NCBI RefSeq assembly: GCF_001953055.1
Contig: NZ_CP019044.1
Location: 2,542,001-2,606,000 of the forward strand
DNA length: 64,000 nt
Direction: 5' to 3'
From: Salaquimonas pukyongi
Lineage (GTDB): Bacteria; Pseudomonadota; Alphaproteobacteria; Rhizobiales; Rhizobiaceae
A program made the position numbers and the translations under genes. Of this stretch, positions 52,974 through 60,804 are shown piece by piece. How positions within the stretch are numbered: the first letter of the stretch is position 1; the number at the start of each line of letters is the position of its first letter. Below the pieces are notes generated by a model. It was not told where the DNA came from, did no database searches, and saw only the letters and a list, made by a program, of their open reading frames with translations.

Positions 52974-53930
52974 ATGATTGAGCTCATTGAAACCATCGAA
53001 CTGCCCGTACTGGCCGCAATCTTCGCCGGCCTGCTCATGTTTGGCCTGATTTTCTATTTCTGGCAGTCACGGGCTCAGGCACGGGCGCGGGCGGAAGTAC
53101 GCAAGCGCCTTGATATTTCATCCAGAAAAGACAGGGGCGCTGGTTCTGGTGCGCCATCGGCAAAGAGGGCCGCCGGCGCTTTTGCAACCCGCATCGCCAA
53201 CCGGACAGACAAATACTATTCGGTCAACGACCCAGGCCAGCAGCGCAAGATGCAGATGCGCCTGATCCGTGCCGGCTATCCGCAAAAGGGTGCACTGGGC
53301 TACTTTCTGGCCGCCCGCCTTTGCCTCGGCATCGCCCTGCTGCTGGCTGCTGCCGGGTTTGTCTTCACCTTCCTTCCCGAGAAGGAAATGACCCACAAGG
53401 CACTCATCATCATGCTGGGTGCCGCCGGTGGCTATTTCTTTCCCAATTTCTACATCAACAAGCGCATCAAGGAGCGCGAGGCTGAAAACCGCCGCGGCTT
53501 TCCCGATGTGATGGATCTGATGGTGGTCTCCTCGGAGGCCGGCTTGACCATTGAAGCCTCCATCGAGCGCATCGCACAGGAAATCAGCCGCACCTATCCG
53601 ATCCTGAGCGAGCAGCTTCAGGTCGCGGCAATCGAGGTCAGGGCCGGCAAGTCCCTCGACGAAGCCCTGCGCGCCTTTGGCGAGCGGGTGGGTCTTGAGG
53701 AGGTCCAGGGGTTTGCCACCATGATCCAGCAGTCCAAGGAACTTGGCACCAGCGTTTCCGATGCCCTGCGCGTCTATAGCGATGAAATGCGCCACCGCCG
53801 CATGATGGCCGCTGAGGAAAAAGCCTATGCCCTCCCCGCCAAGCTTTCCGTGCCGGTCACTGCTTTCATCCTGCCCATCGTTATCGGCGTTGCCGTCATC
53901 CCCACGATTGTGCGGCTGACAACGCAGTAG
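52974..53930 (+). CDS. tadC: Tad inner-membrane protein TadC (CpaH)
   Basis: About 318 residues from the ATG at 52974 (a GTG at 52965, overlapping the tadB stop, could also serve). The N-terminal helix (AAIFAGLLMFGLIFYFW) is followed by a basic region, two membrane helices (LGIALLLAAAGFVFTFL, LIIMLGAAGGYFFP) and a T2SSF domain with PDVMDLMVVSSEAGLTIEAS. The C-terminal helix is VPVTAFILPIVIGVAVI. It pairs with TadB in the platform. 170 bp follow before the TPR lipoprotein gene. Confidence 0.92.
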   Translation: MIELIETIELPVLAAIFAGLLMFGLIFYFWQSRAQARARAEVRKRLDISSRKDRGAGSGAPSAKRAAGAFATRIANRTDKYYSVNDPGQQRKMQMRLIRAGYPQKGALGYFLAARLCLGIALLLAAAGFVFTFLPEKEMTHKALIIMLGAAGGYFFPNFYINKRIKEREAENRRGFPDVMDLMVVSSEAGLTIEASIERIAQEISRTYPILSEQLQVAAIEVRAGKSLDEALRAFGERVGLEEVQGFATMIQQSKELGTSVSDALRVYSDEMRHRRMMAAEEKAYALPAKLSVPVTAFILPIVIGVAVIPTIVRLTTQ

Positions 53931-54101
53931 AAGACGGCGCTGTCAGACAGCACCAATAACCGTTTGCAACCTCTTGGTAAGCATAGCTGTAACAAACGGC
54001 ATTTTAAGCGATCTTTCCATTTCAAGTAGAAGCTCCGTTAAGAGCGGTCTGCTAGATTTGCCCCATAACAACAAGAAAAAAAGTGCAGCAGGGGGCACTC
54101 C

Positions 54102-54638
54102 ATGACATCCCTTCTTTCGAAGGCGGCGCTTGCCGCGCTCATCGCTTTACCGCTGGCAGGTTGCAACACGACCGGAACGTCCAGTCATGCTCCGGCAGAT
54201 TCTTCCAGCTTCGTGTATGCGCGCGATGGCATCGTCACCCATTCACCACAATCCGATCATGTCAGCCTGAAGGGCGACAGTTCGAAGCGCTTGCTGGAAC
54301 TGGGCAAGGAAAACTTTCGCCTTCAGAACTACGGCCTCGCCGAACGGTATTTCCGCAAGGCAGTTGCCCGCCGTACCGACAATGCAGGTGCCTGGGCCGG
54401 CCTCGCTGCCGCCTACGACCAGCTCGGAAACTTCGAGAAGGCTGACCGCGCCTACAAGGCACTGGTAGAGTTGAAGGGAAATGACGCCCGCGTGCTGAAC
54501 AATATGGGCTATTCCTATCTGCTGCGTGGCGATTACAAAAAAGCGCGCAAATACCTGAACCGCGCGCAGGATTCCAATCCGGGCCTCGATCAGGTTCAGG
54601 GTAACATCCACCTGCTGGAAAAAATCGCACGCACCTGA
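54102..54638 (+). CDS. tadD: TPR lipoprotein of the Tad locus (TadD/CpaI-like)
   Basis: A 178-residue lipoprotein with lipobox LAGC at residues 18-21 and a mature chain with an N-terminal low-complexity part. Then come tetratricopeptide repeats, visible as ENFRLQNYGLAERYFRKA, GAWAGLAAAYDQLGNFEKA and NMGYSYLLRGDYKKARKYL. TadD lipoproteins act as pilotins that help the secretin reach the outer membrane. AGGGGG precedes the ATG. It is the last clearly Tad-type gene before the exported-subunit cassette, and is shorter than many TadD proteins. Confidence 0.88.
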   Translation: MTSLLSKAALAALIALPLAGCNTTGTSSHAPADSSSFVYARDGIVTHSPQSDHVSLKGDSSKRLLELGKENFRLQNYGLAERYFRKAVARRTDNAGAWAGLAAAYDQLGNFEKADRAYKALVELKGNDARVLNNMGYSYLLRGDYKKARKYLNRAQDSNPGLDQVQGNIHLLEKIART

Positions 54639-54655
54639 AGACAGGCGTTACAGTA

Positions 54656-55108
54656 TCAATTCATGCCGGGCGCCGGGATTATCCGGTAGGCCCGGCATCG
54701 CATTTTCAGGGATTGCTGCAAATAAACGCAGACACGGTAGCGGGTTTCATCACCCCGCTTTACCGGCACTGCAACAAACTCCGGCAAGGCCCCTCCCCCG
54801 GCAGCAGACCAAATAACAAAGCTTCGGCTAACATCCATCGTCTGAACGCGCAGTTCATCTGTCTGCCAGTTGGCACCAATCGCCGGTACCGGTAGCAATA
54901 CGCTTTCAGAAAATCCCACGATCTCCATATCGCGGATCTGCGCGTTCCGGGCGGGGACTTGTCCGGAAAAGGTGATTGCAGCCGATGAAGCCAGCCCGCA
55001 GTCCGGCATCAACGTCACCACTGCCGCCAGCGCGACACAGACCTTCGCGCAAAAATGTCTCCAGACAGCAGCTTGTACACCAGGCCATGTTTCATTGTGA
55101 AACGTCAT
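54656..55108 (-). CDS. Hypothetical exported protein
   Basis: A 150-residue protein with a long N-terminus carrying a hydrophobic segment (VCVALAAVVTLMPDCGLASS) that would work as signal peptide. The mature part opens AAITFSGQVPARNAQIRDM and continues with beta-rich sequence. It ends with YRVCVYLQQSLKMRCRAYRI, where the two Cys could pair. The opening ITFSG resembles that of the paralogous subunits nearby (GNVIFNG, GTLHFGG), so it may be a distant relative on the opposite strand. Convergent with tadD (17 bp between stops) and divergent from the first subunit gene. I recognise no family. Confidence 0.6.
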   Translation of the reverse strand: MTFHNETWPGVQAAVWRHFCAKVCVALAAVVTLMPDCGLASSAAITFSGQVPARNAQIRDMEIVGFSESVLLPVPAIGANWQTDELRVQTMDVSRSFVIWSAAGGGALPEFVAVPVKRGDETRYRVCVYLQQSLKMRCRAYRIIPAPGMN

Positions 55109-55336
55109 GGCGAAGGCTGTGCAAGAAACGGGCCGGTTTACTTACAATTTACCCTGAGACTCAAAAGCTTCCCGTAAAGGAAAATACCTGCCGAAGGGTC
55201 ACCTGCGTTTACCAATTTCTAATCGATAACAGGTAATTTCTCACCTAGCCAATACAGGGGTTGTGGCTGAAGAAGTGGGGATTTTCCAACACGAATTCGG
55301 GCCCTGTTTGGTAATAAAAAAACAGGAGAGTCAAAC

Positions 55337-55810
55337 ATGAAGAAGTCAATTCTGGCTGCTGGCGCGGCAATGCTCGCGCTCGCACCTATCAACGCGCATG
55401 CGGTAACCGGCAACGTTATTTTTAATGGTACCGTCACGCACACTTGCACCATCACCGTCGGCGGCACTGCCGGTTCGCTTGATGTTGATCCCGGGTTCCA
55501 GACCCTTTCATCGAGCATCGGCTCCGGCTCTGCGGGCACCGCAACGATTGTCGCCACCGGTAACGGTTTCGACGTCAGTGTTGATACACCGTCGCTTTCC
55601 AAGCCGGCTGAAGACACGACCAGCGAAACGCTGAGTGCTTCCTACTCCACCACGGGTGCTTCTTCGGTGTCGGGTACCGACGCTTCGGCAGCAAACGACC
55701 TCAACAACGGTACGACAAACGTATCCGTCAACATGCAAGCAGCAAAGTCGGGTTCCGACGTATTCGAAGCCGGCGCCTATACGGGCACGGTCGTACTTCG
55801 CTGCGAATAA
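55337..55810 (+). CDS. Exported Ig-like subunit, RCE family member 1
   Basis: A 157-residue protein with a signal peptide ending INAHA and a Ser/Thr/Gly-rich, all-beta mature part of about 135 residues. It opens GNVIFNGTVTHTCTITV and ends AYTGTVVLRCE. The Cys in the first strand and the Cys before the final Glu could form a disulfide joining the two edges of the fold. The pattern (N-terminal strand with Cys, Ser/Thr/Gly-rich core, C-terminal strand as last element) recalls fimbrial and spore-coat-U-type subunits. AGGAGAG lies before the ATG. It has two clear paralogues downstream at 56844 and 57434. Secretion to the periplasm or surface is inferred; a fibre role is a hypothesis. Confidence 0.75.
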   Translation: MKKSILAAGAAMLALAPINAHAVTGNVIFNGTVTHTCTITVGGTAGSLDVDPGFQTLSSSIGSGSAGTATIVATGNGFDVSVDTPSLSKPAEDTTSETLSASYSTTGASSVSGTDASAANDLNNGTTNVSVNMQAAKSGSDVFEAGAYTGTVVLRCE

Positions 55811-55835
55811 CACTCCAGAAAGGCACAGACACGAC

Positions 55836-56267
55836 ATGAACAAGACATCCATCTTTACCAGGATTACTCTCTCTTCATTTCTTGGCTGTGCCTTTGCGCT
55901 CACGCTGCTGCCGAACGAGGCAGCAGCACAAGCCATGTCTCCCATGAGGGGGCAGGTTCAGAGCTTTACGGACTCGTTTGCGTTGAAGGTTTACCCGTCG
56001 AACCCGTACAATCATCGTATCCGCGTTGAAGTGAAGGTCTACGACCAGCACTTCAACCCGGTACCTGCGAGGGTTACACCAGCCGAATTCACCCTCGGTG
56101 GCAGAAACTCCCGCCCCGTAACGGTCATGGTGCCGTTTGATGGATCCAACCAACGTAAAGTCCGTGTCTGCACTGAGTCTGTTCCATTCCCGGGAATAGG
56201 CGGAAAAACAACAACAACAATAAAGGCGCAGATATGTGGGAAATTTCTAGGGGAGCGGTTAAACTAG
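55836..56267 (+). CDS. Exported PapD-like single Ig-domain protein (possible chaperone)
   Basis: A 143-residue protein with a signal peptide ending NEAAAQAMSP. The mature ~110 residues read like the N-terminal domain of a PapD-type periplasmic chaperone: YPSNPYNHRIRVEVKVYDQ (strands with an NPY turn), TPAEFTLGGRNSRPVTVMV and an edge strand RKVRVCTES. It lacks a second Ig domain, and its last residues (KAQICGKFLGERL) carry a Cys that may pair with VRVC. The fold suggests it binds unfinished Ig-like subunits such as those encoded on either side. The role as chaperone is inference from fold and position. The next gene starts 34 bp before its stop. Confidence 0.65.
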   Translation: MNKTSIFTRITLSSFLGCAFALTLLPNEAAAQAMSPMRGQVQSFTDSFALKVYPSNPYNHRIRVEVKVYDQHFNPVPARVTPAEFTLGGRNSRPVTVMVPFDGSNQRKVRVCTESVPFPGIGGKTTTTIKAQICGKFLGERLN

Positions 56268-56839
56268 CCATTATGGCTCTGGCAGCATTGGCCTTTTCAG
56301 GCGTCAAGGCAAATGCCCAGGATACCACCATCAATCAGAACATCTCCGGCTTCAACCTGCCGGGCGTCACCCTGCCGCAAGGCCATGACGAGGTGCGCGC
56401 TGCAGACGGCACGACCTGCCGCACGGCAGTAGGCGGAAATGGAGCATATATGGATTTGGGCGTGATCGGAAATCCCGAACGGACGACCTCGGGCGAGAGC
56501 AGTTTCTCGGCCTACGGACGCATCGTGGTTCCGCTCGGCGCCAACCGAAAGCGCGTGGACTGCACCAGGCTTTACGATCTTGAGGTCGCCCGCCTGGAAA
56601 TGGAACTCAAGCTCATGCAGATGGGTTTGAACCGGGGAATTGCACCCATTGCGGAAGGCTCTTCAAGCCATGCCGGCTCAACGCCAGCTGCTTCCGGCGA
56701 GGTTGCAGCACCTGCCGGCACCGATGACATCAAGGTAGCGCAGATCAAACCTGCCGAATCCAAAACCGCCGCTGGCGATGATGATGGAGACGATTGGGCA
56801 GACGATGGCTGGACGACAGAAGGTCTGAAGAAGAAGTGA
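56234..56839 (+). CDS. Exported protein with a Cys-anchored helix and acidic tail
   Basis: A 201-residue protein starting at the ATG at 56234, with AAAGG 7 bases upstream and the start inside the preceding gene. The signal peptide ends KANAQD. A mature beta-rich part (TTINQNISGFNLPGVTLPQG, EVRAADGTTCRTAV) is followed by RVDCTRLYDLEVARLEMELK, a likely helix or short coiled coil, then an Ala/Ser/Pro-rich linker and an acidic tail ending DDWADDGWTTEGLKKK. Two Cys could pair. The disordered tail with Trp and Lys at its end could dock to a partner protein. I do not recognise the family. It belongs to the same tight transcription unit as the subunits on both sides. Confidence 0.65.
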   Translation: MWEISRGAVKLAIMALAALAFSGVKANAQDTTINQNISGFNLPGVTLPQGHDEVRAADGTTCRTAVGGNGAYMDLGVIGNPERTTSGESSFSAYGRIVVPLGANRKRVDCTRLYDLEVARLEMELKLMQMGLNRGIAPIAEGSSSHAGSTPAASGEVAAPAGTDDIKVAQIKPAESKTAAGDDDGDDWADDGWTTEGLKKK

Positions 56840-56843
56840 TGGG

Positions 56844-57422
56844 ATGACAGTCCGGCGCAAACACCTTGCAGCATGCAGCAGCACCCCCAAAGCTGGTTTC
56901 ACCGGAACCAGGTTGGCTGCGCTCTGCCTGGCCGCCGCCCTTCCCTTCTCCGCCAACGCACAGGAAATCCCTCAAACCGCCGACGAGATCATCGAGGAGG
57001 CGCTGGAGGGCCAAACGCATTTGAAAAAAGGCCAGCACCAGCGCGGCAAAAACTACTGTCAGATCGTCCTTGGCAATGAGGGGGTTCTTCGCGAAGTGCC
57101 GGGCCTGTTCGAGCTGTCCTCGAAATCGGGCGGCGGGCGGCCGGGCACCGCCCAGGTCATGACGTCCAATTCATCCTATCGTCTCAGCGTCGATGCGCCG
57201 CTGGGCTTCCACACCGCTCCCAAGGGAGGCAATGACGGTGTTGTCATGACGGCCACGTTTAATGGCCATGGCGCTTCCAACTTTTCCGAGACACCGGGAA
57301 ACATCCAGCACAAACTCAAAAGAGGCACCACGAGTATTGAGGCCCATCTGGTTGCCCACCGCAATGGCGAACCTTTTCCGGCCGGAAACTACGCTGCAGT
57401 CATTACCCTGAGATGCGAGTGA
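56844..57422 (+). CDS. Exported Ig-like subunit, RCE family member 2
   Basis: A 192-residue protein with a signal peptide ending SANAQEI. A short helical segment (DEIIEEALEG) is followed by the all-beta domain. It shares with members 1 and 3 an early Cys strand (NYCQIVLG), LSSKSGGG, YRLSVDAP and the ending AGNYAAVITLRCE, with Cys next to last. Against member 3 the middle also aligns: HTAPKGGND against TNAPSGGND, and a later FxGxG. The start at 56844 lies 4 bp after the previous stop. It overlaps the possible early start of member 3, so the genes are coupled. Export to the periplasm or surface is inferred. Confidence 0.7.
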   Translation: MTVRRKHLAACSSTPKAGFTGTRLAALCLAAALPFSANAQEIPQTADEIIEEALEGQTHLKKGQHQRGKNYCQIVLGNEGVLREVPGLFELSSKSGGGRPGTAQVMTSNSSYRLSVDAPLGFHTAPKGGNDGVVMTATFNGHGASNFSETPGNIQHKLKRGTTSIEAHLVAHRNGEPFPAGNYAAVITLRCE

Positions 57423-57433
57423 GGGTGGCAGGC

Positions 57434-57961
57434 ATGTGTAACCGGCAAATCAAAGGCCTGGGAGCAATCCTGCGGAAAGCGGCCGCGGCGGTAGTTGCCG
57501 CCATGATCATTCTTCTGCCTCCGGTTTCTGCCACCGGCGGCAGTGGCACGCTTCACTTCGGCGGCAACATTACCTATTCGAACGCGTGTGCCATCGTGGT
57601 CGGCGCGCCGGGAACGATCACGCCCAATGCCGACAGCACGAAACTGAGCTCAAAGAATGCCGGCGGACAACAGGGTGTCGCCGACATCTATTCGATCCGC
57701 CGCTATCGGATTTCCGTTTCCTCGCCGGACTTTTTCACCAATGCACCGTCCGGCGGCAACGACACCACAACCTTCACAACAACGTTCTCGGGAGAAAGCC
57801 TTTATCGCGGCAGGGATTTTGCCGAGCGGCCAGGTGACAACTCTGTTCGCCTGCGCAGAGGCTACAGCATAACGCGGGTCTATGTGGACCTGGAGGCAGA
57901 GCGCCCGGATTCGTTTCCGTCGGGCGACTACACGGCCGTTACCATCGTAAGGTGTGAATAG
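57434..57961 (+). CDS. Exported Ig-like subunit, RCE family member 3
   Basis: A 175-residue protein from the ATG at 57434 (GAGG upstream; the ATG at 57413 inside the previous gene is an alternative). Signal peptide ends PPVSATGG. The mature domain opens GTLHFGGNITYSNACAIVV and ends GDYTAVTIVRCE, with the same early and penultimate Cys as its paralogues. YRISVSSP, TNAPSGGND and the FPSGDY turn near the end match member 2 closely. It is the last gene of the cassette; the lipoprotein gene beyond it is convergent. Function unknown; a structural or minor subunit role fits the repetition of the fold. Confidence 0.7.
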   Translation: MCNRQIKGLGAILRKAAAAVVAAMIILLPPVSATGGSGTLHFGGNITYSNACAIVVGAPGTITPNADSTKLSSKNAGGQQGVADIYSIRRYRISVSSPDFFTNAPSGGNDTTTFTTTFSGESLYRGRDFAERPGDNSVRLRRGYSITRVYVDLEAERPDSFPSGDYTAVTIVRCE

Positions 57962-57992
57962 GGACTTTCGAACAAAAGTCTGGTTCGGCAAG

Positions 57993-58802
57993 TCAGCCTT
58001 TCGCCGCCGGCTCCACCTTTTCCAGAATCTGGCTCCAGGTCATTTTGCCATTGCCGATCTGTTCCTTGACCGTAACGCCAAGCGCCGGTGCAAACCAGAC
58101 ATAGTGGACCATTTGCCGCGGCAGGCCTGCAGGGGTCGGCAGCTTAACCTTCATCGCCTGGTAAACACCGGCTGGCAGTTTCAGCCGCTCAATGCCGATG
58201 ACCGTGACGATACCGCCACCCTGGCTGATCTTGCCGCTGTTATGATCTTTCATCTTCCACTGCATTACCCACTTGTCGCCCGCTTTCATGGGGAAACGGT
58301 AACGCTCTTCGACAGGTTTGAACGTCGTTAATGCCTTGTCGCGGGAATCGCGATATCCCTTAAGGCCGAAATTGCCGGTGTCGTAATACGCAAATGTTGT
58401 CTGATCGAGACCCTTGACGGACTTGAACCGGACATAGGTTTTATCGCCCTTGGCGAGGGTGCCATCGGCAACATAGCTGATGACCGGCGGCAGCGTGGAC
58501 CAGTTATTGCGCCAGGTAAAAACCGTTCCCTTCTCGGGCGGCCGGTAATGTGTGATGACGCCGCCCTTCACCGGATCGCCGGTATCTTTTCCCAATGCGG
58601 CGGTTTTCGTTTCCTCGTCGGCGGGCGGCGTCTCGGGGCCATCCAGGACGGCTGGCTGGTCCGCCGCCGCCTCAATGGAAGCAGTTTCCACTGTATCGAT
58701 TTCATCGGCGGTTGCATTCTCCACAGAACCAACAGCCGATGTATTCTGACAGGCAGCAAGTGTGGCCGTAAGCAGCAGGGCGGCAGAAATTCTCGCAAGC
58801 AT
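57993..58802 (-). CDS. Hypothetical lipoprotein in the Tad locus
   Basis: A 269-residue protein starting at the ATG at 58802 (GGGA upstream). The signal peptide has lipobox LAAC. A ~60-residue linker rich in Ala/Glu/Thr/Pro is followed by a globular domain of about 190 residues with GTVFTWRNNWSTLPPVISYV, TYVRFKSVKG, GDKWVMQWKMK and VHYVWFAPALGVTVKE. These beta-rich features resemble small periplasmic domains found in Hyphomicrobiales lipoproteins, but I cannot assign a name. It is convergent with the third subunit gene and divergent from tadG. Its location in the Tad locus suggests a support role but nothing in the sequence proves it. Confidence 0.7.
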   Translation of the reverse strand: MLARISAALLLTATLAACQNTSAVGSVENATADEIDTVETASIEAAADQPAVLDGPETPPADEETKTAALGKDTGDPVKGGVITHYRPPEKGTVFTWRNNWSTLPPVISYVADGTLAKGDKTYVRFKSVKGLDQTTFAYYDTGNFGLKGYRDSRDKALTTFKPVEERYRFPMKAGDKWVMQWKMKDHNSGKISQGGGIVTVIGIERLKLPAGVYQAMKVKLPTPAGLPRQMVHYVWFAPALGVTVKEQIGNGKMTWSQILEKVEPAAKG

Positions 58803-59111
58803 GTGTAATTCCCAAATGACGTGGAAACCCTGCAGATAATGCGTTTTTTGCATTAACGAACCCTTAGCGGCGAACCGCTATCCTCCCGTCATCGCCTGCC
58901 AGAACCGGCATCGAAGAGGTGTCTTGGATTTCCCGTACAACGCTTCGCAAAACACGGCTCTGCAATACTTAACAAACGGCAAAACGGAAGCTGAAAATGC
59001 AGATTGCCGCCTGAACCGGATCGTAACACCCCCCATGTTAAAACAGCGTCGATGTGGGGCATGTCACTAATTGGACCTGCAAAAAAAGTTCCGTTGGAGA
59101 GCGAGGAAGCC
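58803..59111. promoter_or_regulatory. Divergent intergenic region between the lipoprotein gene and tadG
   Basis: 309 bp without a coding frame. It must hold the promoters of two divergent genes. A perfect 6-bp inverted repeat TAATGC-N7-GCATTA lies at 58837-58855, about 35 bp from the lipoprotein start. The tadG side ends with GCGAGGAAGCC as its ribosome binding site. I see no clear -35/-10 pair. Confidence 0.4.
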
Positions 59112-60731
59112 ATGAAAGGCATCGTAAGAAAATTTCTGAAAGATGACGGAGGCAACTTCGCCATCATTCTCGGTCTTGCCCTGACACCGGTCATCATGTG
59201 TGCCGGTGTGTCGGTTGACTATGTCGGTTTCAAGCGCGTTGAAAACCGCATGACGCTGTCTGCTGAATCCGCCCTTCTTGCCGCCTCCAAAGAGGTCAAG
59301 AAGATGCAGGAAGAGGACTACGCCGATAACGGGCGCTACGACTACTCCAACGAGCAGTATGTTGCGAAACTGGATGAGGTGTTCAAACCGTTCTTCGAGG
59401 CCAACTACGAGGCCGGCGGCTACGATCTCGACAGGGAAAACTACACCCTAGAATACATTGAGGTCGACAACGTCACCAAGCTGGCAGTTGCCATGGACTA
59501 CGACACCGCCGTGATGAAAGCCTTTGGCTACGACCGGCTGACCGCGCGGAAGGAAATGGTCGTCAATCTCAAGGTCCAGCCGAAAAACTACATCATCGAC
59601 ATCGTCATGTGCATTGATGCAACCGGCTCGATGCAGAACACCCTGGACGCGGTTCAGGCTTCGGCAAAAACGTTCAATACCGACCTGCGCACCGAGCTTG
59701 GTGTCGGGGAGTTCTCCCAGAAACTGAAAATCAGGGTTCGTCCGATCTTCTATCGCGATTGGGAAGAAGGCCGTGATTATCAAAATGCCTATGCCGGCTA
59801 TGAGCAGGATCTGCAGGACTGGGAAAACGAATGGGGCGACTGGGAGCCCGGCGACGGTTCCGGCCTGTCGGAATCTGAAAAGAACCAGTTCCGCAACGAG
59901 TTCAACTACAGCAGCTGGTACTACAACAAGAACGGCAGGTGGAGAAAATCCAACCGCAATTGGAAACCCAAGACCCACAAGAGGGTCAGGCATGAAGGCA
60001 CGAAATATTACTTCCGCGACATGGCGGAACTGGAAGCCTGGATGAACACGCTGGAAGGTTCGGGAAGCAGCGAACCGCCGCCGCGTCCGGAACCGCCGGT
60101 CAATCACGGCCTGAACATGTATGGCGACTTCATCGATCTCGACCCGAGTGAAGAGGAAGCTGCAAGGGCTGGAGAAGACCGCCTCTCCATGCGCAGCGAC
60201 CGTAACGACCTGCTCGAAGGGTTCCTGGGCAGCACCCACGCCTTTGGCGGCCATGACTGGCCGGAAGCTGCCGGTGCCTGCCTCAACGAAGCCGTCCGCT
60301 CGGACTGGTTCGACAACCAGTCCGCAGAGGCTCGGGAGTATTTCAAGATTCCGGACCATCACATGATCATCCAGCAGGGTGAGCCGATACCCGCACAGAC
60401 CTACACACTGGTGACCCCGGTTCCGGTTGTGGTCTTCTGGTCGGATGCGACAATCAACAGCCTGTCGCTGAGCAGACAGTACCTTTCTTCAACGACGCCA
60501 ACCAGCTGGGCTTCTTTCAAGAACCTCTGGCAAGACCCCTCGAAAATGGAGCAGTCGCACAAACTGCTGGTTCGCTTCGGTCCTGAAAGTGCCTCCGGGT
60601 TCAATACCATCATGGGTTGGGACCGCACCTATTACGGTGGCAGCCTGACGGTCGGAAACCAGCAGGCGGTCAAGGTGATCGCAGAGAAAATTCTGGACTC
60701 CATTCCGGACATGCTCAGGGTCGGTTCCTGA
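59112..60731 (+). CDS. tadG: TadG-like protein with pilin-type N-terminus and VWA domain
   Basis: A 539-residue protein from the ATG at 59112. Residues 8-40 (DDGGNFAIILGLALTPVI) are the TadE/TadG N-terminal membrane helix with upstream Gly. The region around residues 165-180 has DIVMCIDATGSMQNTL, a MIDAS Asp-x-(Thr)-Gly-Ser motif of a von Willebrand A domain. The domain is broken by an insertion of roughly 110 residues rich in Trp, Tyr, Asp and Lys (YEQDLQDWENEWGDWEPGDG), then continues to a C-terminal half with VVFWSDATINSL. TadG-type proteins are pseudopilins of the Tad machine. A strong terminator follows. It is about 300 bp away from the rest of the cassette. Confidence 0.85.
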   Translation: MKGIVRKFLKDDGGNFAIILGLALTPVIMCAGVSVDYVGFKRVENRMTLSAESALLAASKEVKKMQEEDYADNGRYDYSNEQYVAKLDEVFKPFFEANYEAGGYDLDRENYTLEYIEVDNVTKLAVAMDYDTAVMKAFGYDRLTARKEMVVNLKVQPKNYIIDIVMCIDATGSMQNTLDAVQASAKTFNTDLRTELGVGEFSQKLKIRVRPIFYRDWEEGRDYQNAYAGYEQDLQDWENEWGDWEPGDGSGLSESEKNQFRNEFNYSSWYYNKNGRWRKSNRNWKPKTHKRVRHEGTKYYFRDMAELEAWMNTLEGSGSSEPPPRPEPPVNHGLNMYGDFIDLDPSEEEAARAGEDRLSMRSDRNDLLEGFLGSTHAFGGHDWPEAAGACLNEAVRSDWFDNQSAEAREYFKIPDHHMIIQQGEPIPAQTYTLVTPVPVVVFWSDATINSLSLSRQYLSSTTPTSWASFKNLWQDPSKMEQSHKLLVRFGPESASGFNTIMGWDRTYYGGSLTVGNQQAVKVIAEKILDSIPDMLRVGS

Positions 60732-60753
60732 CACCGGCAAACATAACAAACGG

Positions 60754-60781
60754 AAAACCCCGCCACTGGCGGGGTTTTTTT
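60754..60781 (+). terminator. Rho-independent terminator after tadG
   Basis: CCCCGCC-ACT-GGCGGGG forms a strong hairpin followed by seven T, and preceded by AAAA. It ends the tadG transcript; the A run would also help end the convergent EamA transcript. Confidence 0.9.
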
Positions 60782-60804
60782 GTGTTTCGCGGGAGTTGCC
60801 GATT

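Noticed and set aside
54639-57992. An outer-membrane usher for a chaperone-usher pilus
   Set aside because: No frame of usher length exists between tadD and tadG, and none of the neighbouring products has usher features.
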